From NCBI GenBank assembly GCA_031277045.1, contig JAISLX010000108.1:1-62885 (forward strand): a stretch of 62,885 nt of DNA, given 5' to 3'. This DNA comes from Treponema sp. Lineage in GTDB: Bacteria; Spirochaetota; Spirochaetia; Treponematales; Breznakiellaceae. Positions 34,197 through 43,621 of the stretch are shown piece after piece (position 1 is the first letter of the stretch; every line of letters begins with the position of its first letter). The notes under the pieces were generated by a model that was not told the origin of the DNA, did no database searches, and was given only the letters and a program-made list of their open reading frames with translations. The position numbers and the translations under genes were made by a program.

Positions 34197-34674
34197 CGAT
34201 GAACCTTCAGCCGCGGCGGCCCCAAGAAAGTCCTTCCGTGTTTACGCGGGGGGGCATGGGCGCCGTCCGAGGAAAGTCCGGGCTCCGCGGGGCATGATGC
34301 CGGGTAACGCCCGGGCGGAAGGTACGGATCGGACAAGGGGGTTTACCCTTAAGGACGATATCCCATCTTCCGACAGACAGCGCAACAGAAAACAAACCGT
34401 GAAAGGGGGGCTATGGCCCTCCCCACAAGGGTGAAACGGCGGGGTAAGAGCCCACCGCGGCGCCGGTAACGGCGCCGGTCTGGCAAGCCTCATCAGGAGT
34501 AAAATCAAGCGGCGCCACAAAAGTCCGGCTTTTGTGCCAATTGCCCGTTGGTTAAGCGCAGGTAGATTGCCGGGGGTATCCCCGGAGACCGTCCGCAAGG
34601 CCGGTCCAAGACAGATGGCTGAAAGGGCCGCCGCCGGCGGTCCTGATAACAGAACCCGGCTTATGGTTCATCGT
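34197..34674 (+). ncRNA. rnpB: RNase P RNA (bacterial class A)
   Basis: The catalytic RNA that matures tRNA 5' ends. Universally conserved blocks are present: GAGGAAAGTCCGGGCTCC at 34269-34286, a GCAACAGAAAACAAACCG block, GGGTGAAACGGCGGGGTAAG, and ACAGAACCCGGCTTA near the end. The ends pair as helix P1 (CGATGAACC at 34197 with GGTTCATCG at 34665-34673), which fixes the boundaries, and a run of eight T residues follows as terminator. At about 478 nt it is longer than the about 380 nt of E. coli, with the extra length mainly in the second half. Confidence 0.95.
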
Positions 34675-34810
34675 TTTTTTATTTTCCCCAATAACCGCCC
34701 TGGCAATTTAACACTACAAAATCTTTGTGAAAGAACCGGCATGGTTCCCGGACAAGTCCATGTCAACCTGCGAATTGACGCAACGCTTTCTTTACTATAA
34801 GGTAAAGAGG

Positions 34811-35767
34811 ATGTACAGGGAGAAAAGGCGTTTTAGCCCTCATTATCGCCGGTTATACGTTGTCCGCTGGGTTTCGGTGGTTGTACTCGTGTTGTTGCTG
34901 GTTTCCGCGGCCATCGTGGGGGGCATTATCCCGCGAAACCGGATGGGGGAAACCAGAAAGGAGATGCTTGCCCTTTGGCAAGCGGGAGCCTACGTGGAAG
35001 CCTTTGAATTAAGCGCCCGGGAATTAAGCGCCCGGCCGTTTGACTACCTTGCCCTTACCGTCAACGGTTTTTCCGCCTACCAGCTCGGAATTGCCCAGAT
35101 TAACAGTTCCGATACGCTTGCGTACATTGACCGGTGTGTCTGGTCTTTAAGAAAGGCCCTGCTCTCCAAGCGCCCGTCCAATCTGGGGGAACTCTACTAT
35201 GTCCTTGGCAAGGCTTACTACCACAAAGGTCCAGCCTTCGCGGACCTGGCGGTTTATTTTCTGGAAAAAGCCCGGGCGTTGTCCTTCCGGGCCCGGGACA
35301 TAAGCGAATTCCTGGGACTTTCTTTCGCGTCAATCAGGGACTACCGTTCCAGTGTCGCGGCCTTTAGCCAGGCGCTGGAACCTGAGGAAACGGGAAATGG
35401 CCCTTCGGATCTCCTGCTTATCTCCATCGCCCGTTCCTATATGGCCTTGGGAAGAACCCAGAACGGTACGCTCGCTCCGGCAAAACCTTACCTGCTGCGT
35501 TGCGTTGAAACTTCCCGCGATTCGGTAGCTATTACGACGGCGCGGCTTCTCTACGCGGAAATCCTGTTGGATGAAGGAAATACCGCGGAGGCGGAGATAC
35601 AATATCAGTTTATTTTGGATGAAACCGGCGGAAACGCTGAAGCCTATTACCAGCTAGGCGAATTATACGCGGCCCGGGGCGATACCGCGCGGGCGCGGGC
35701 GGAGTGGAGGCGGGCGGTTCGCCTTGATCCGGTCCACAAAAAAGCGCGTCTGCGTTTGAACATATAA
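34811..35767 (+). CDS. Membrane-anchored TPR-repeat protein
   Basis: A 318-residue protein with a basic N-terminus, one membrane helix (about 22-42) and at least four tetratricopeptide repeats. Examples are LGELYYVLGKAYYHKGPAFA, LYAEILLDEGNTAEAEIQYQ and AYYQLGELYAARGDTARARA. ATG 34811 has AAGG eight bases upstream; in-frame GTG 34727 and ATG 34760 lie earlier but lack ribosome-binding sites. It stands directly before mreB in the same direction, so a scaffolding role in cell-shape or wall synthesis is possible, although the repeats alone say only protein-protein interaction. Confidence 0.8.
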   Translation: MYREKRRFSPHYRRLYVVRWVSVVVLVLLLVSAAIVGGIIPRNRMGETRKEMLALWQAGAYVEAFELSARELSARPFDYLALTVNGFSAYQLGIAQINSSDTLAYIDRCVWSLRKALLSKRPSNLGELYYVLGKAYYHKGPAFADLAVYFLEKARALSFRARDISEFLGLSFASIRDYRSSVAAFSQALEPEETGNGPSDLLLISIARSYMALGRTQNGTLAPAKPYLLRCVETSRDSVAITTARLLYAEILLDEGNTAEAEIQYQFILDETGGNAEAYYQLGELYAARGDTARARAEWRRAVRLDPVHKKARLRLNI

Positions 35768-35812
35768 CGAAAGGCGCCTTTGGGGCGCCGGTTTGGGGAC
35801 ACAGGGGATACT

Positions 35813-36841
35813 ATGTTTGGAAAAACTTCTTCGGATATTGGAATAGATTTAGGTACCTGCAATACCCTTATTTACATACGGGGAAAAGGTATCGTTCTTA
35901 ACGAGCCGTCGGTAGTAGCCGTGGAACGGGGTACCAAGAAAGTGGTAGCGGTTGGGGCGGACGCGAAACGGATGCTCTGGAAGACCCCGGAAGATATCAT
36001 TGCCATCAGACCCCTGAGGGACGGGGTTATCGCGGACCTTGAATCCACGGAAAAGATGATGCGGTACTTTATCTCCAAAGCTATGCCCCGCTACCACTTC
36101 GTAAAGCCCCGGATGGTGATCGGCATCCCGTCCTGCATAACCGAGGTCGAGCGCCGGGCGGTGGAGGAAAGCGCGTACAAATCGGGGGCGCGGGAAGTCA
36201 TTGTCATCGAGGAAAGCCGGGCTGCGGCCATCGGCGCGGGTATTCCCATTTTTGAGCCCGCCGGCCACATGATCTGCGACATCGGCGGCGGAACTACGGA
36301 GATTTCCGTTATCTCCCTGGGGGGCATGGTGGTTACCAACGCCATCCGTTTGGGGGGGGACGAATTCAACGAGGCCATTATCAAGCACGTCCGCAGCGTC
36401 CACAATCTTATCATCGGCGAACAGACCGCGGAGCGGCTTAAAATCGAGATCGGCAACGCCTCCCCGGATAAAACCATCGAGAAGGTGGAGATCAAGGGGA
36501 CCGACGCCATAACGGGCCTTCCCCGGCGGCTGGAAATCGATTCGGTGGAAGTGCGGGACGCCCTGCACGACCCCATTACCCAAATCGTGGAAGAGATCAA
36601 GGCGACCCTGGGGAAAACCCCGCCGGAACTGGCAGCGGACATTGTGGAACGCGGCATTGTAATGACGGGGGGGGGATCCCTCCTCAAGGGGCTGGACAAG
36701 CTAATCGGAAAGGAAACCGGCGTACCGGTTATTCTGGCGGAATCCCCGCTGGACTGCGTTGCCCTTGGGGCGGGGAAATATTTTGAATACGCCAGGGGTT
36801 TTGATAACACCCGCAGTATCTATGACAATCTAAACGGTTAA
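35813..36841 (+). CDS. mreB: Rod-shape actin homologue MreB
   Basis: A 342-residue bacterial actin that guides cell-wall elongation at the inner membrane. The N-terminal phosphate loop [20 protein letters not shown], the second phosphate motif [17 protein letters not shown] and the adenosine loop [17 protein letters not shown] are visible. ATG 35813 is preceded by AGGGGATACT; an in-frame start 33 nt upstream would add a non-family extension. A small GGCGCC stem lies between the TPR gene and mreB. It begins the mreBCD-mrdA-rodA operon. Confidence 0.97.
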   Translation: MFGKTSSDIGIDLGTCNTLIYIRGKGIVLNEPSVVAVERGTKKVVAVGADAKRMLWKTPEDIIAIRPLRDGVIADLESTEKMMRYFISKAMPRYHFVKPRMVIGIPSCITEVERRAVEESAYKSGAREVIVIEESRAAAIGAGIPIFEPAGHMICDIGGGTTEISVISLGGMVVTNAIRLGGDEFNEAIIKHVRSVHNLIIGEQTAERLKIEIGNASPDKTIEKVEIKGTDAITGLPRRLEIDSVEVRDALHDPITQIVEEIKATLGKTPPELAADIVERGIVMTGGGSLLKGLDKLIGKETGVPVILAESPLDCVALGAGKYFEYARGFDNTRSIYDNLNG

Positions 36842-36847
36842 AGGGGC

Positions 36848-37711
36848 ATGGCCATCAAGGAAAAAAGGAGAACCGGAACCCGTTTTGGCTTAACATCCTA
36901 TGTTTTCGCGGCTCTGGCCGTCGGTTCTTTTTTGTTGCTCCTCTTTTCTACCCGCAGTTTTGTTGTTGACATTAAAGGTATAGGACTCAGTTTGTTTTCC
37001 GGTGTCAGGGGCGGAATCTACGAAGCGGGTTCCCTGGTTTCCCGTACCGTTCTTTCCATTCGGGAACTGGCCAGCCTGCGCCGCGAATATGCCGAACTGA
37101 CCGGGCGACTGGCCCGCTATGAACAGCTCGAGCGTACCGCGGCGGAGATCAGGCAGGAAAATATCCGCCTGCGGGAGCAGTTGAATTTCTCCCAATCCGT
37201 CAGTTACCTCCATATTCCCGCGGAAATTATCGGCCGCGATCCGGACAACCTGTTTTCCGCCCTCGTTATCAATAAAGGTAAACACGCGGGGGTGGAAAAC
37301 AACATGGCGGTAATCGCCTGGCAAAACGGTGTCCAGGGCCTTGTGGGCAAGGTTGTCCAAACCGGGCAGTTTGAAAGCCTGGTAATGCCCGTGTACGATG
37401 TCAGTTCTTTTGTTTCGTCCCGGTTTTCCGTGTCCCGGTACGACGGAATAGTGGAAGGGCAGGGCGGCGCTGACGCCCCCCTGCGGATGCGCTACATCAG
37501 GAAACGGGCGCGGGAAGAAATAAGCTTCGGGGATCTTGTCGTTACCAACGGTACCGGCGGCGTTTACCCCGGGGGGATAATCGTCGGGCGGGTTAACACC
37601 ATTTACTACCAGGATTATGAAATTTCCATGGAGGTAGATTTGGAAAGCGCCGTTGATTTTTCCCGCCTTGAGTACGTTTTTGTCATCGGCGGGGAGGGGC
37701 AGGATGGCTAA
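36848..37711 (+). CDS. mreC: Rod-shape-determining protein MreC
   Basis: A 287-residue bitopic protein: a membrane helix at about 18-38, a coiled coil at about 70-105 (REYAELTGRLARYEQLERTA), and a double beta-barrel periplasmic domain with IIGRDPDNLFSALVINKGK and FGDLVVTNGTGGVYPGGIIV. MreC links MreB to PBP2 and promotes wall elongation. It starts 7 nt after mreB. Its end overlaps mreD by 8 nt. Confidence 0.95.
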   Translation: MAIKEKRRTGTRFGLTSYVFAALAVGSFLLLLFSTRSFVVDIKGIGLSLFSGVRGGIYEAGSLVSRTVLSIRELASLRREYAELTGRLARYEQLERTAAEIRQENIRLREQLNFSQSVSYLHIPAEIIGRDPDNLFSALVINKGKHAGVENNMAVIAWQNGVQGLVGKVVQTGQFESLVMPVYDVSSFVSSRFSVSRYDGIVEGQGGADAPLRMRYIRKRAREEISFGDLVVTNGTGGVYPGGIIVGRVNTIYYQDYEISMEVDLESAVDFSRLEYVFVIGGEGQDG

Positions 37712-38219
37712 AAACGTGGTATGGGCCGCGATTTTTTCCCTGGTGGCCGCCCTGCTTCAATCCACCCTGTTTTTCCGGTTTTCGCCGTACCGTATTGTTC
37801 CGGATCTTGCCCTGGGGATTGTCGTTTACAGCGCCTATGTGAACGGCGCCATGACCGGGCAGCTTTCCGGGTTTTTTTCCGGCCTTCTTTTGGACTTTGT
37901 TTCCAACGCGCCTCTGGGCCTGAACACCCTGGTCCGTACCGTTGCGGGGGCGCTTATGGGCCTGTTAAAGGGCACCTTTTTCCTTGACCGGGCCCTTCTC
38001 CCCATGATCCTTTGCGCGGCGGCGACACTGTTTAAGGCGCTTATGTTTTTTCTGCTCAGCCTGCTCCTGGCCGGCGCTGTCCCGTCTTATTCCCTGACCG
38101 CCCCGGCCCTGTGGATAGAACTTTTGCTGAACACCCTAAGCGCGCCGTTTCTTTTCGGCCTGCTAAAACTCTTTCGGCCCCTTCTGGCGGGAAAAGGTGA
38201 TACTAATGCCCCCGATTGA
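37704..38219 (+). CDS. mreD: Rod-shape-determining membrane protein MreD
   Basis: A 171-residue integral membrane protein with about five or six helices, in the expected place after mreC. Family-like text is LQSTLFFRFSPYRIVPDLAL and GFFSGLLLDFVSNAPLGLNT. ATG 37704 has GGAGGGGCAGG just upstream and lies inside the mreC end; an earlier in-frame start would lie within MreC coding sequence without a ribosome-binding site. It acts with MreC and RodA. Confidence 0.92.
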   Translation: MAKNVVWAAIFSLVAALLQSTLFFRFSPYRIVPDLALGIVVYSAYVNGAMTGQLSGFFSGLLLDFVSNAPLGLNTLVRTVAGALMGLLKGTFFLDRALLPMILCAAATLFKALMFFLLSLLLAGAVPSYSLTAPALWIELLLNTLSAPFLFGLLKLFRPLLAGKGDTNAPD

Positions 38220-40083
38220 TGAGGATGACGGATCGTCCGGATCTGAAAAACGGATACGGATACTGCGCTTCGTTTTTATCGCGGTCTTTGTACTCTACGC
38301 GGCGCGGCTTTTCAGCCTGCAGATACTGAGCGGCGAATTCTACCGCTCCCGCGCCCAAAACATTTCCCGCAGAACCACGGTAATTCCCGCCCAGCGGGGG
38401 GAGATCTACGACCGGAGCTTCGGTCAGCCGCTGGTGCTTAACACCGATTCATTCGCCGTCAGCATCACCCCCGCCGAAGTGCCCAGGGACAAAATTGACG
38501 GTCTTTTTGACAAGGTTGCCGCCATCCTGCGGATTCCCCGTGAACAGATAGACCGCCTAATCCCCCCGCAGTATTACTACCTGTACCAGCCCGTAGAAAT
38601 AGCGGTTAACGTGAGTTTTCCCCTTATCTCGGCTCTGGCGGAAAACGCCGACACCCTGCCGGGGGTTTCGTGGCAGTCGAAGCCCGTGCGAAACTACGCG
38701 GATTCCGGAAGTCTTTCCCATGTGCTGGGCTATATGGGAGACATCACCAGGGATGAACTTACCATGCTTTACAATCGCGGTTATCAGCAGGGGGACAGTG
38801 TCGGCAAAGCGGGAATTGAACGGCAGTACGACGATATTCTAAGAGGAAAAAAGGGGCTGGAAACCCGTACTGTGGATGCCCAGGGACGCCGTATCGCCGG
38901 AAACAACGGCAATATCAGGGAACCTCCGCAGATGGGCAAAAACCTGGTCCTTACCATCGACCGTTCAATTCAGACACTCGCGGAAAAGGCGCTGGGACCG
39001 CGAATCGGGGCGGTTGTGGTTATGAAGCCCGGTACCGGGGAGATTCTCGCTATGGTTTCCTACCCTTGGTATGACCCCAATATTTTTAGCCGCGGTGATA
39101 TCGGCGCCGAGTATCAAACCCTGATAAACGATACCAATAAACCGTTCCTCAACCGGGCAATTCAGTCAAGTTATCCCCCCGCTTCCACATTCAAAATAGT
39201 CATGACAACGGGGATCCTCGCGGAAAACGCGTTCCCACCGGAACAACTGGTGGACTGCCAGGGGGAAATAAGCTATGGGGACCGCCAGTGGAGATGTCAT
39301 ATCAGACGTCCCGGACACGGAAGACTCAACCTGCACCAGGCTATGGCCCAGTCCTGCGATATTTACTATTGGGCGGTGGGCAGGGATTACCTTGGGGTAG
39401 AACATATCGTATCCTACGCCATGAATTATGGCTTTGGGGAATCCACGGGCATCGATCTTCCGGGAGAGGTTTCCGGGTTCGTCCCCACCCCGCAGTGGAA
39501 AGAACGGCGCTACCATGACCGTTGGCAGGGGGGGGATACGATGAACATGTCCATTGGACAGGGTTATACTCTGGTAACCCCGATTCAGATGGCTAATATG
39601 ATCGCTATGGTAGTTAACGACGGGAAGGTGTACAAACCCCATGTGCTTAAAGAAGTGCGGGATTCCGTATCCGGCGCGGTGGAACAGAGTGTTCGTCCTG
39701 AACTGCTTCACGAAAGTATTACCGATAAAAAAGTATTTGAGGCGCTAAAACGGGACATGCGGGGAGTTATCAGCGAGGGAACAGCCCGCTTTCCCCTCAA
39801 CATCAAAAGTGTGGAAATCGCGGGAAAAACCGGTACCGGCGAAGTAGGATTCCAGGACCGCTGGCATTCTTGGTTTGCCGCCTATGCTCCTTATGACGCC
39901 GTTTCCGTGGAAGATCAGGTTGTCGTATCCATAATCGTTGAGGCGGCGAATTCCTGGGAATGGTGGGCCACTTACGCCTCGGCGATTATTTTCCAGGGTA
40001 TATTCGCGAATCAGAGTTACGAAGACGCGGTAACGGCCCTGGGGCTCCAATACCTTGCGCCCATTCAGGGGAGGCGTGAGTGA
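38206..40083 (+). CDS. mrdA: Penicillin-binding protein 2 (elongasome DD-transpeptidase)
   Basis: A 625-residue class B PBP. One membrane anchor (about 20-40) is followed by the pedestal domain (RRTTVIPAQRGEIYDRSFGQ) and the transpeptidase domain. The active-site motifs are SxxK as PPASTFKIVM, the second motif as SCD in MAQSCDIYYW, and KTGTGE near the end. It cross-links peptidoglycan during elongation, partnered by RodA. ATG 38206 has AAGGTGA just upstream and overlaps the end of mreD. rodA begins inside its stop. Confidence 0.95.
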   Translation: MPPIDEDDGSSGSEKRIRILRFVFIAVFVLYAARLFSLQILSGEFYRSRAQNISRRTTVIPAQRGEIYDRSFGQPLVLNTDSFAVSITPAEVPRDKIDGLFDKVAAILRIPREQIDRLIPPQYYYLYQPVEIAVNVSFPLISALAENADTLPGVSWQSKPVRNYADSGSLSHVLGYMGDITRDELTMLYNRGYQQGDSVGKAGIERQYDDILRGKKGLETRTVDAQGRRIAGNNGNIREPPQMGKNLVLTIDRSIQTLAEKALGPRIGAVVVMKPGTGEILAMVSYPWYDPNIFSRGDIGAEYQTLINDTNKPFLNRAIQSSYPPASTFKIVMTTGILAENAFPPEQLVDCQGEISYGDRQWRCHIRRPGHGRLNLHQAMAQSCDIYYWAVGRDYLGVEHIVSYAMNYGFGESTGIDLPGEVSGFVPTPQWKERRYHDRWQGGDTMNMSIGQGYTLVTPIQMANMIAMVVNDGKVYKPHVLKEVRDSVSGAVEQSVRPELLHESITDKKVFEALKRDMRGVISEGTARFPLNIKSVEIAGKTGTGEVGFQDRWHSWFAAYAPYDAVSVEDQVVVSIIVEAANSWEWWATYASAIIFQGIFANQSYEDAVTALGLQYLAPIQGRRE

Positions 40084-41393
40084 GAATAAAGGATCTCTTG
40101 GAGATAGACTACATTTTGCTTTTGGCCGCCGTGGTACTTTCCTTTTTTGGAGTGCTGTTCATCTATTCTTCCGGTGTTACTTCCGCGGGGGTGCTTGTTT
40201 CCGAGGAGTATATCAGGCAGATCATTTGGGATGTCGCGGGACTTGTTATTGTGCTGGTCCTTGTCATGGTTGACTATCGCCGTATCAGAGACCTGACCAT
40301 GTACCTGTACCTGGGAAACTTGGCCCTGCTTGTGTACATCTGCCTGTTCGGAAAAGAGGTAAACGGCGCGCGGGCCTGGATTGGAATTGGAAGTTTTGGA
40401 ATTCAGCCTTCGGAATTTGCCAAAATAACCACGATTCTCTTTCTTGCCCGGTATCTGAATGATACCCGCCGTTCCCCGCCAAAGAGTTTTTCCCGTTTCG
40501 TGGTTTCCTGTCTTATCGTGTTTGTTCCCATGGGGATCATTCTGATTCAGCCCGATTTTGGAACATCCCTGGTATTTATTCCCATACTTGTTACTATGGT
40601 TTTTATCGCCGGTGTATCCATGCGGTACATAGTTTTTCTGGCCGCCTGTATCAGTATTACCGCCGTTCTTACGGTGCTGCCCCTGTGGCAGCGGGATATT
40701 ATGCGTAATACCGTACCTTCCCTGGATATTTTGACAAACTCCCGTTTTATCCTCAGCGCGATGGCCGCCCTTGGGTTTATTGCGGCTGTCGCGCTTGTTG
40801 GATTTCTCTTGTACAAAAAACGTTATTTTTTTTGGATGCTTTACGGTTTCATAATAGTAATTCTGTCCCTTGGCCTGTCCTATGCCGCCCGTCTGGTGCT
40901 GAAGGATTACCAGATCAAACGGCTTATCGTGTTTCTGAATCCCGATGTGGATCCCCAGGGTGCGGGCTGGCATATTATACAATCCATTACCGCTATCGGC
41001 TCCGGGGGACTGGCGGGTAAGGGCTACCTCCAGGGGACCCAGAGTCATTACCGGTTTTTACCTCAGCAGAGCACTGACTTTATTTTTTCCATTTTTACCG
41101 AAGAATGGGGTTTTCTGGGAGGGCTTCTGGTATTCGTGCTTTTCCTGCTGATCTGTCTCAGGCTGCTGAGAATTACGCGAATTACGGCTGATTCTTTCGG
41201 CGCTTATATTACTGCGGGACTGGCGGGCGTATACATATTTCATTTTCTTGTCAACGTAGGTATGACCATGGGAATTATGCCGATTACCGGTATTCCCCTG
41301 TTGTTTATGTCATACGGGGGTTCGTCGGTTATTTCCTCCATGACCGGGATCGGCCTTGCGTTGAGCATCTATGTCAGACGCTATACTCATTAA
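40080..41393 (+). CDS. rodA: Rod-shape SEDS glycosyltransferase RodA
   Basis: A 437-residue SEDS protein that polymerises lipid II into glycan strands together with PBP2. About ten membrane helices; signatures are NGARAWIGIGSFGIQPSEFA near 95-115, QPDFGTSLVFIPIL, and the C-terminal GIPLLFMSYGGSSVISSMTG. The length is larger than the about 370 of E. coli RodA, due to an extended middle with extra hydrophobic stretches (about 190-260). GTG 40080 overlaps the mrdA stop and has GGGGAGG upstream. It is the last gene of the mre operon. Confidence 0.95.
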   Translation: MRIKDLLEIDYILLLAAVVLSFFGVLFIYSSGVTSAGVLVSEEYIRQIIWDVAGLVIVLVLVMVDYRRIRDLTMYLYLGNLALLVYICLFGKEVNGARAWIGIGSFGIQPSEFAKITTILFLARYLNDTRRSPPKSFSRFVVSCLIVFVPMGIILIQPDFGTSLVFIPILVTMVFIAGVSMRYIVFLAACISITAVLTVLPLWQRDIMRNTVPSLDILTNSRFILSAMAALGFIAAVALVGFLLYKKRYFFWMLYGFIIVILSLGLSYAARLVLKDYQIKRLIVFLNPDVDPQGAGWHIIQSITAIGSGGLAGKGYLQGTQSHYRFLPQQSTDFIFSIFTEEWGFLGGLLVFVLFLLICLRLLRITRITADSFGAYITAGLAGVYIFHFLVNVGMTMGIMPITGIPLLFMSYGGSSVISSMTGIGLALSIYVRRYTH

Positions 41394-42146
41394 TTTTAAA
41401 CTAATGAACCTTGGTAGAGATGAAAGGGGAGAGGAGGGCAAAATTTTGCGGAATCTTCCCTTCCGCCGCCGTCTTTCCATCTGGAAACCTGCCGAAACCC
41501 CCCTGAGATTTACCGCAAGCGGGACAACATCAGAACGTGCCTTTCCCGGGAATATGCTCAATTCAAAATATACATTTTTACTTCACTGTGTATCTAAAAA
41601 TATACACAAATTTTCGTATATCCTTTATGTCAGAGACTGGTATTGCACAGAATAATACAGGGTCGTGTGATTTCTCGCTCAGCGGGAGATGACTGAAGGG
41701 GCATGCAGCAGCGGCAAAGGAGAGATTTTTTAGCGGCGCAATCCGTTTCGTCTGGCAAAGTACTGGCGGCCGGGATCGTCGATACTGGAATGGCGGCTTG
41801 TCTTTTTCCCTTGTGAAAAAGGCATTGGAGGTTTCATGATCATTTGCCGGTCCTGGAAATTTTTTCCAATATTGATGCCGCGGTTTTCGCGGATTATGTA
41901 AACCGGCACCTGCCCAGGTTTTGCCATTGAAAGGGAAATTTTTGGCCAAGAGGCTTTTAAAATCCGCCCAGGCCCTAAAGCTAACAAAACCCTAAAGTCA
42001 TTAGTAGACAGAACATACATTATGGATAGTAATGCAAGGAGTTAAAAGTTAGTGTAGGCTTGCAAAAAAACGCGGCTTCAAAATCAGGCGTGAAAACGAG
42101 GAGTCCGGCCGGACAGAGAACAATTACGCGGACACTTGGGATAATT
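41394..42146. other. AT-richer gene-free stretch with possible gene remnants
   Basis: About 750 bases between convergent genes, visibly lower in GC than the surroundings. Short frames exist on both strands (for example 41371-41655 plus, 41578-41949 and 41730-42020 minus), but none has a ribosome-binding site, family resemblance or codon use like its neighbours. Around 41740-41930 the plus strand reads protein-like text broken by frame changes (SGKVLAAGIVDTGMAACLF, then LPVLEIFSNIDAAVFADYVN), suggesting a decayed gene. An inverted repeat GTGTAT-N8-ATACAC lies at 41588-41607. Confidence 0.5.
41587..41608. repeat. Inverted repeat TGTGTAT-N8-ATACACA
   Basis: Seven-base arms separated by eight A/T-rich bases, in the gene-free stretch. 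The size and symmetry fit a dimeric repressor operator, but there is no obvious gene to control nearby. Confidence 0.4.
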
Positions 42147-42926
42147 CTACGGCAGCCTGAAAATGCCGACAAAGGTGGGAATGCTGAAGATGGGCATAAA
42201 GCTCTGTTCGTTGAGTCCGGTGCTTGCGATGTAGATTGCCGCGTAGGCGTAACGGGTACTGCCCGAACCGCTTGCGTTTACCACGTCGGCGTTGACGGTT
42301 GCGCTGATATTGGCGGGATTGTTCAATTCGCTGCTATTGATAAAGTACCGGTCCGGGCGCGGGCTAAACGCGCCGCCGCCGTCGGATCGCATGAGTCTCG
42401 CGGTCCCGCCGGGGTAGCTGATAGAGGGGGCGGAAGCCGCCGAAAAGGGAAATTCGATGCGCATGGTGCCGCCGGTGTCGAGTATGTCGCCGGATATGCC
42501 GGATCCGGTTTCAAAGAACAGGGGCTGATAACTCCGGCTGCCCATGACGGACGCCACATTTATGCCCGTTGTACTGGTAGCGCTGGTGTAAGAGGCAAGG
42601 TACCGGTAATCCGAATCGAGGACCGGGTTGACATCGCGAAGGTTTCCGGTATTCGCGACTGGCTGATCGTAACTTATATAGATCCGGTAGTACAGGGCGA
42701 AATAGGTAAAATAAGAGGGCAGATTGCCCGGAAGACTGACAGACGCCGACTGATTTATGCTGGTAGTAATGTTGCCCGGCGGGACTTCAGGCAGATAGTA
42801 GTACGCCTCTATTCCACAGGAATGTAAAAAAAACAATGTTGGCGCGATAACGCCAAACACGGCGCGAAGAAAAATACCAAGGCGGCGTGAAAAATATCCC
42901 CGAAACCCGCGGTTTTTTTTCGTCAT
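42147..42926 (-). CDS. Probable lipoprotein of unknown function
   Basis: A 259-residue protein starting at ATG 42926, which overlaps the stop of the TPR gene (TAATG) and has GGGAAGGG upstream. A basic N-terminus and hydrophobic stretch end in the lipobox-like LHSC, so it is probably lipid-anchored. The mature region is rich in Ser, Thr, Tyr and Gly (SVLPGN-like beta text, YRIYISYDQPVANTGNLRDV), like outer-surface or periplasmic beta proteins. I recognise no family. It is last in a three-gene minus-strand run with a TPR protein and a sigma-54 activator. Confidence 0.72.
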   Translation of the reverse strand: MTKKNRGFRGYFSRRLGIFLRAVFGVIAPTLFFLHSCGIEAYYYLPEVPPGNITTSINQSASVSLPGNLPSYFTYFALYYRIYISYDQPVANTGNLRDVNPVLDSDYRYLASYTSATSTTGINVASVMGSRSYQPLFFETGSGISGDILDTGGTMRIEFPFSAASAPSISYPGGTARLMRSDGGGAFSPRPDRYFINSSELNNPANISATVNADVVNASGSGSTRYAYAAIYIASTGLNEQSFMPIFSIPTFVGIFRLP

Positions 42927-43621
42927 TACCCTTCCCCGCCCAAAGCGATGATACGGGATTGGGCAAGATTTTTCCACATAGTATCGTTGGGCCAATTGGT
43001 TCGTAATGTCCGGTAGGCTTCTAGCGCGCCTTCCTTGTTCCCGCGTTTTTCCTCAAGGCGGCCTATGGCGAACTGGGCCCGCGGGGCTGACGGGAACAAG
43101 TCCCGCACAGTCAGGCACTCGGTGTACAGGGCGATAGCCTCAGGAATTTTTCCCTGTTCCTCCGCGGCGGCGGCGGCATTGAACAGGGCGATGGGGGTCA
43201 TGTAGCTTTTACCGGCCTCTTTTGCCGCTTCCCGCCATGCCTGTTCAGCCTCGGCCCATTCTTTCTTATCGCTGTGGATACCGGCGATAAGCGCGCGGGC
43301 CCGGCTGCCCGCATAACCTGAGGTTCCGGATGCAAAATCGGAGAGTTCCGTGAGAAGGGCGGTAACGTCTTCCGCGCTGGATTCTTCGGCTATGGTAAAG
43401 CGAAGGGCATCATAACGATCCGTGAACTCCTCCACCCTGGCGGTATCCCGCATGGTAAATCTGCTACGGACAACAAGGGTACCGATAAAAACCGCGAAAA
43501 GGACGACCGCGCATCCAAAAATAATAAAGAGCTTTCGCCGGTTATTTTGGATAAGAAATATTATCTTTTCGCCGGCGTTATTGTATTCGTTATTCGTATT
43601 CTTTTGATTAGTTTCCGTCAT
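42926..43621 (-). CDS. Membrane-anchored TPR protein (YfgM/BamD-like organisation)
   Basis: A 231-residue protein: cytoplasmic N-terminus, one membrane helix at about 30-52 (LFIIFGCAVVLFAVFIGTLV), then helical repeats outside with at least three TPR-like units (EWAEAEQAWREAAKEAGKSY, ALFNAAAAAEEQGKIPEAIA, FAIGRLEEKRGNKEGALEAY). The layout resembles YfgM, a SecYEG-associated chaperone-like protein, though sequence similarity is too general to be sure. It overlaps both neighbours (ATGA and TAATG), so all three genes are co-translated. Confidence 0.78.
   Translation of the reverse strand: MTETNQKNTNNEYNNAGEKIIFLIQNNRRKLFIIFGCAVVLFAVFIGTLVVRSRFTMRDTARVEEFTDRYDALRFTIAEESSAEDVTALLTELSDFASGTSGYAGSRARALIAGIHSDKKEWAEAEQAWREAAKEAGKSYMTPIALFNAAAAAEEQGKIPEAIALYTECLTVRDLFPSAPRAQFAIGRLEEKRGNKEGALEAYRTLRTNWPNDTMWKNLAQSRIIALGGEG

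Noticed and set aside
34147..34800. Short plus-strand frames over the RNase P RNA region
   Set aside because: The region folds as RNase P RNA with all conserved blocks, so coding potential is accidental.
40065..41048. 327-codon open frame on the minus strand
   Set aside because: Antisense to rodA; rich in Gly, Asn and Lys with no family resemblance.
41371..41655. 94-codon plus-strand frame overlapping the end of rodA
   Set aside because: It begins inside rodA in another frame, has no ribosome-binding site and no recognisable sequence.
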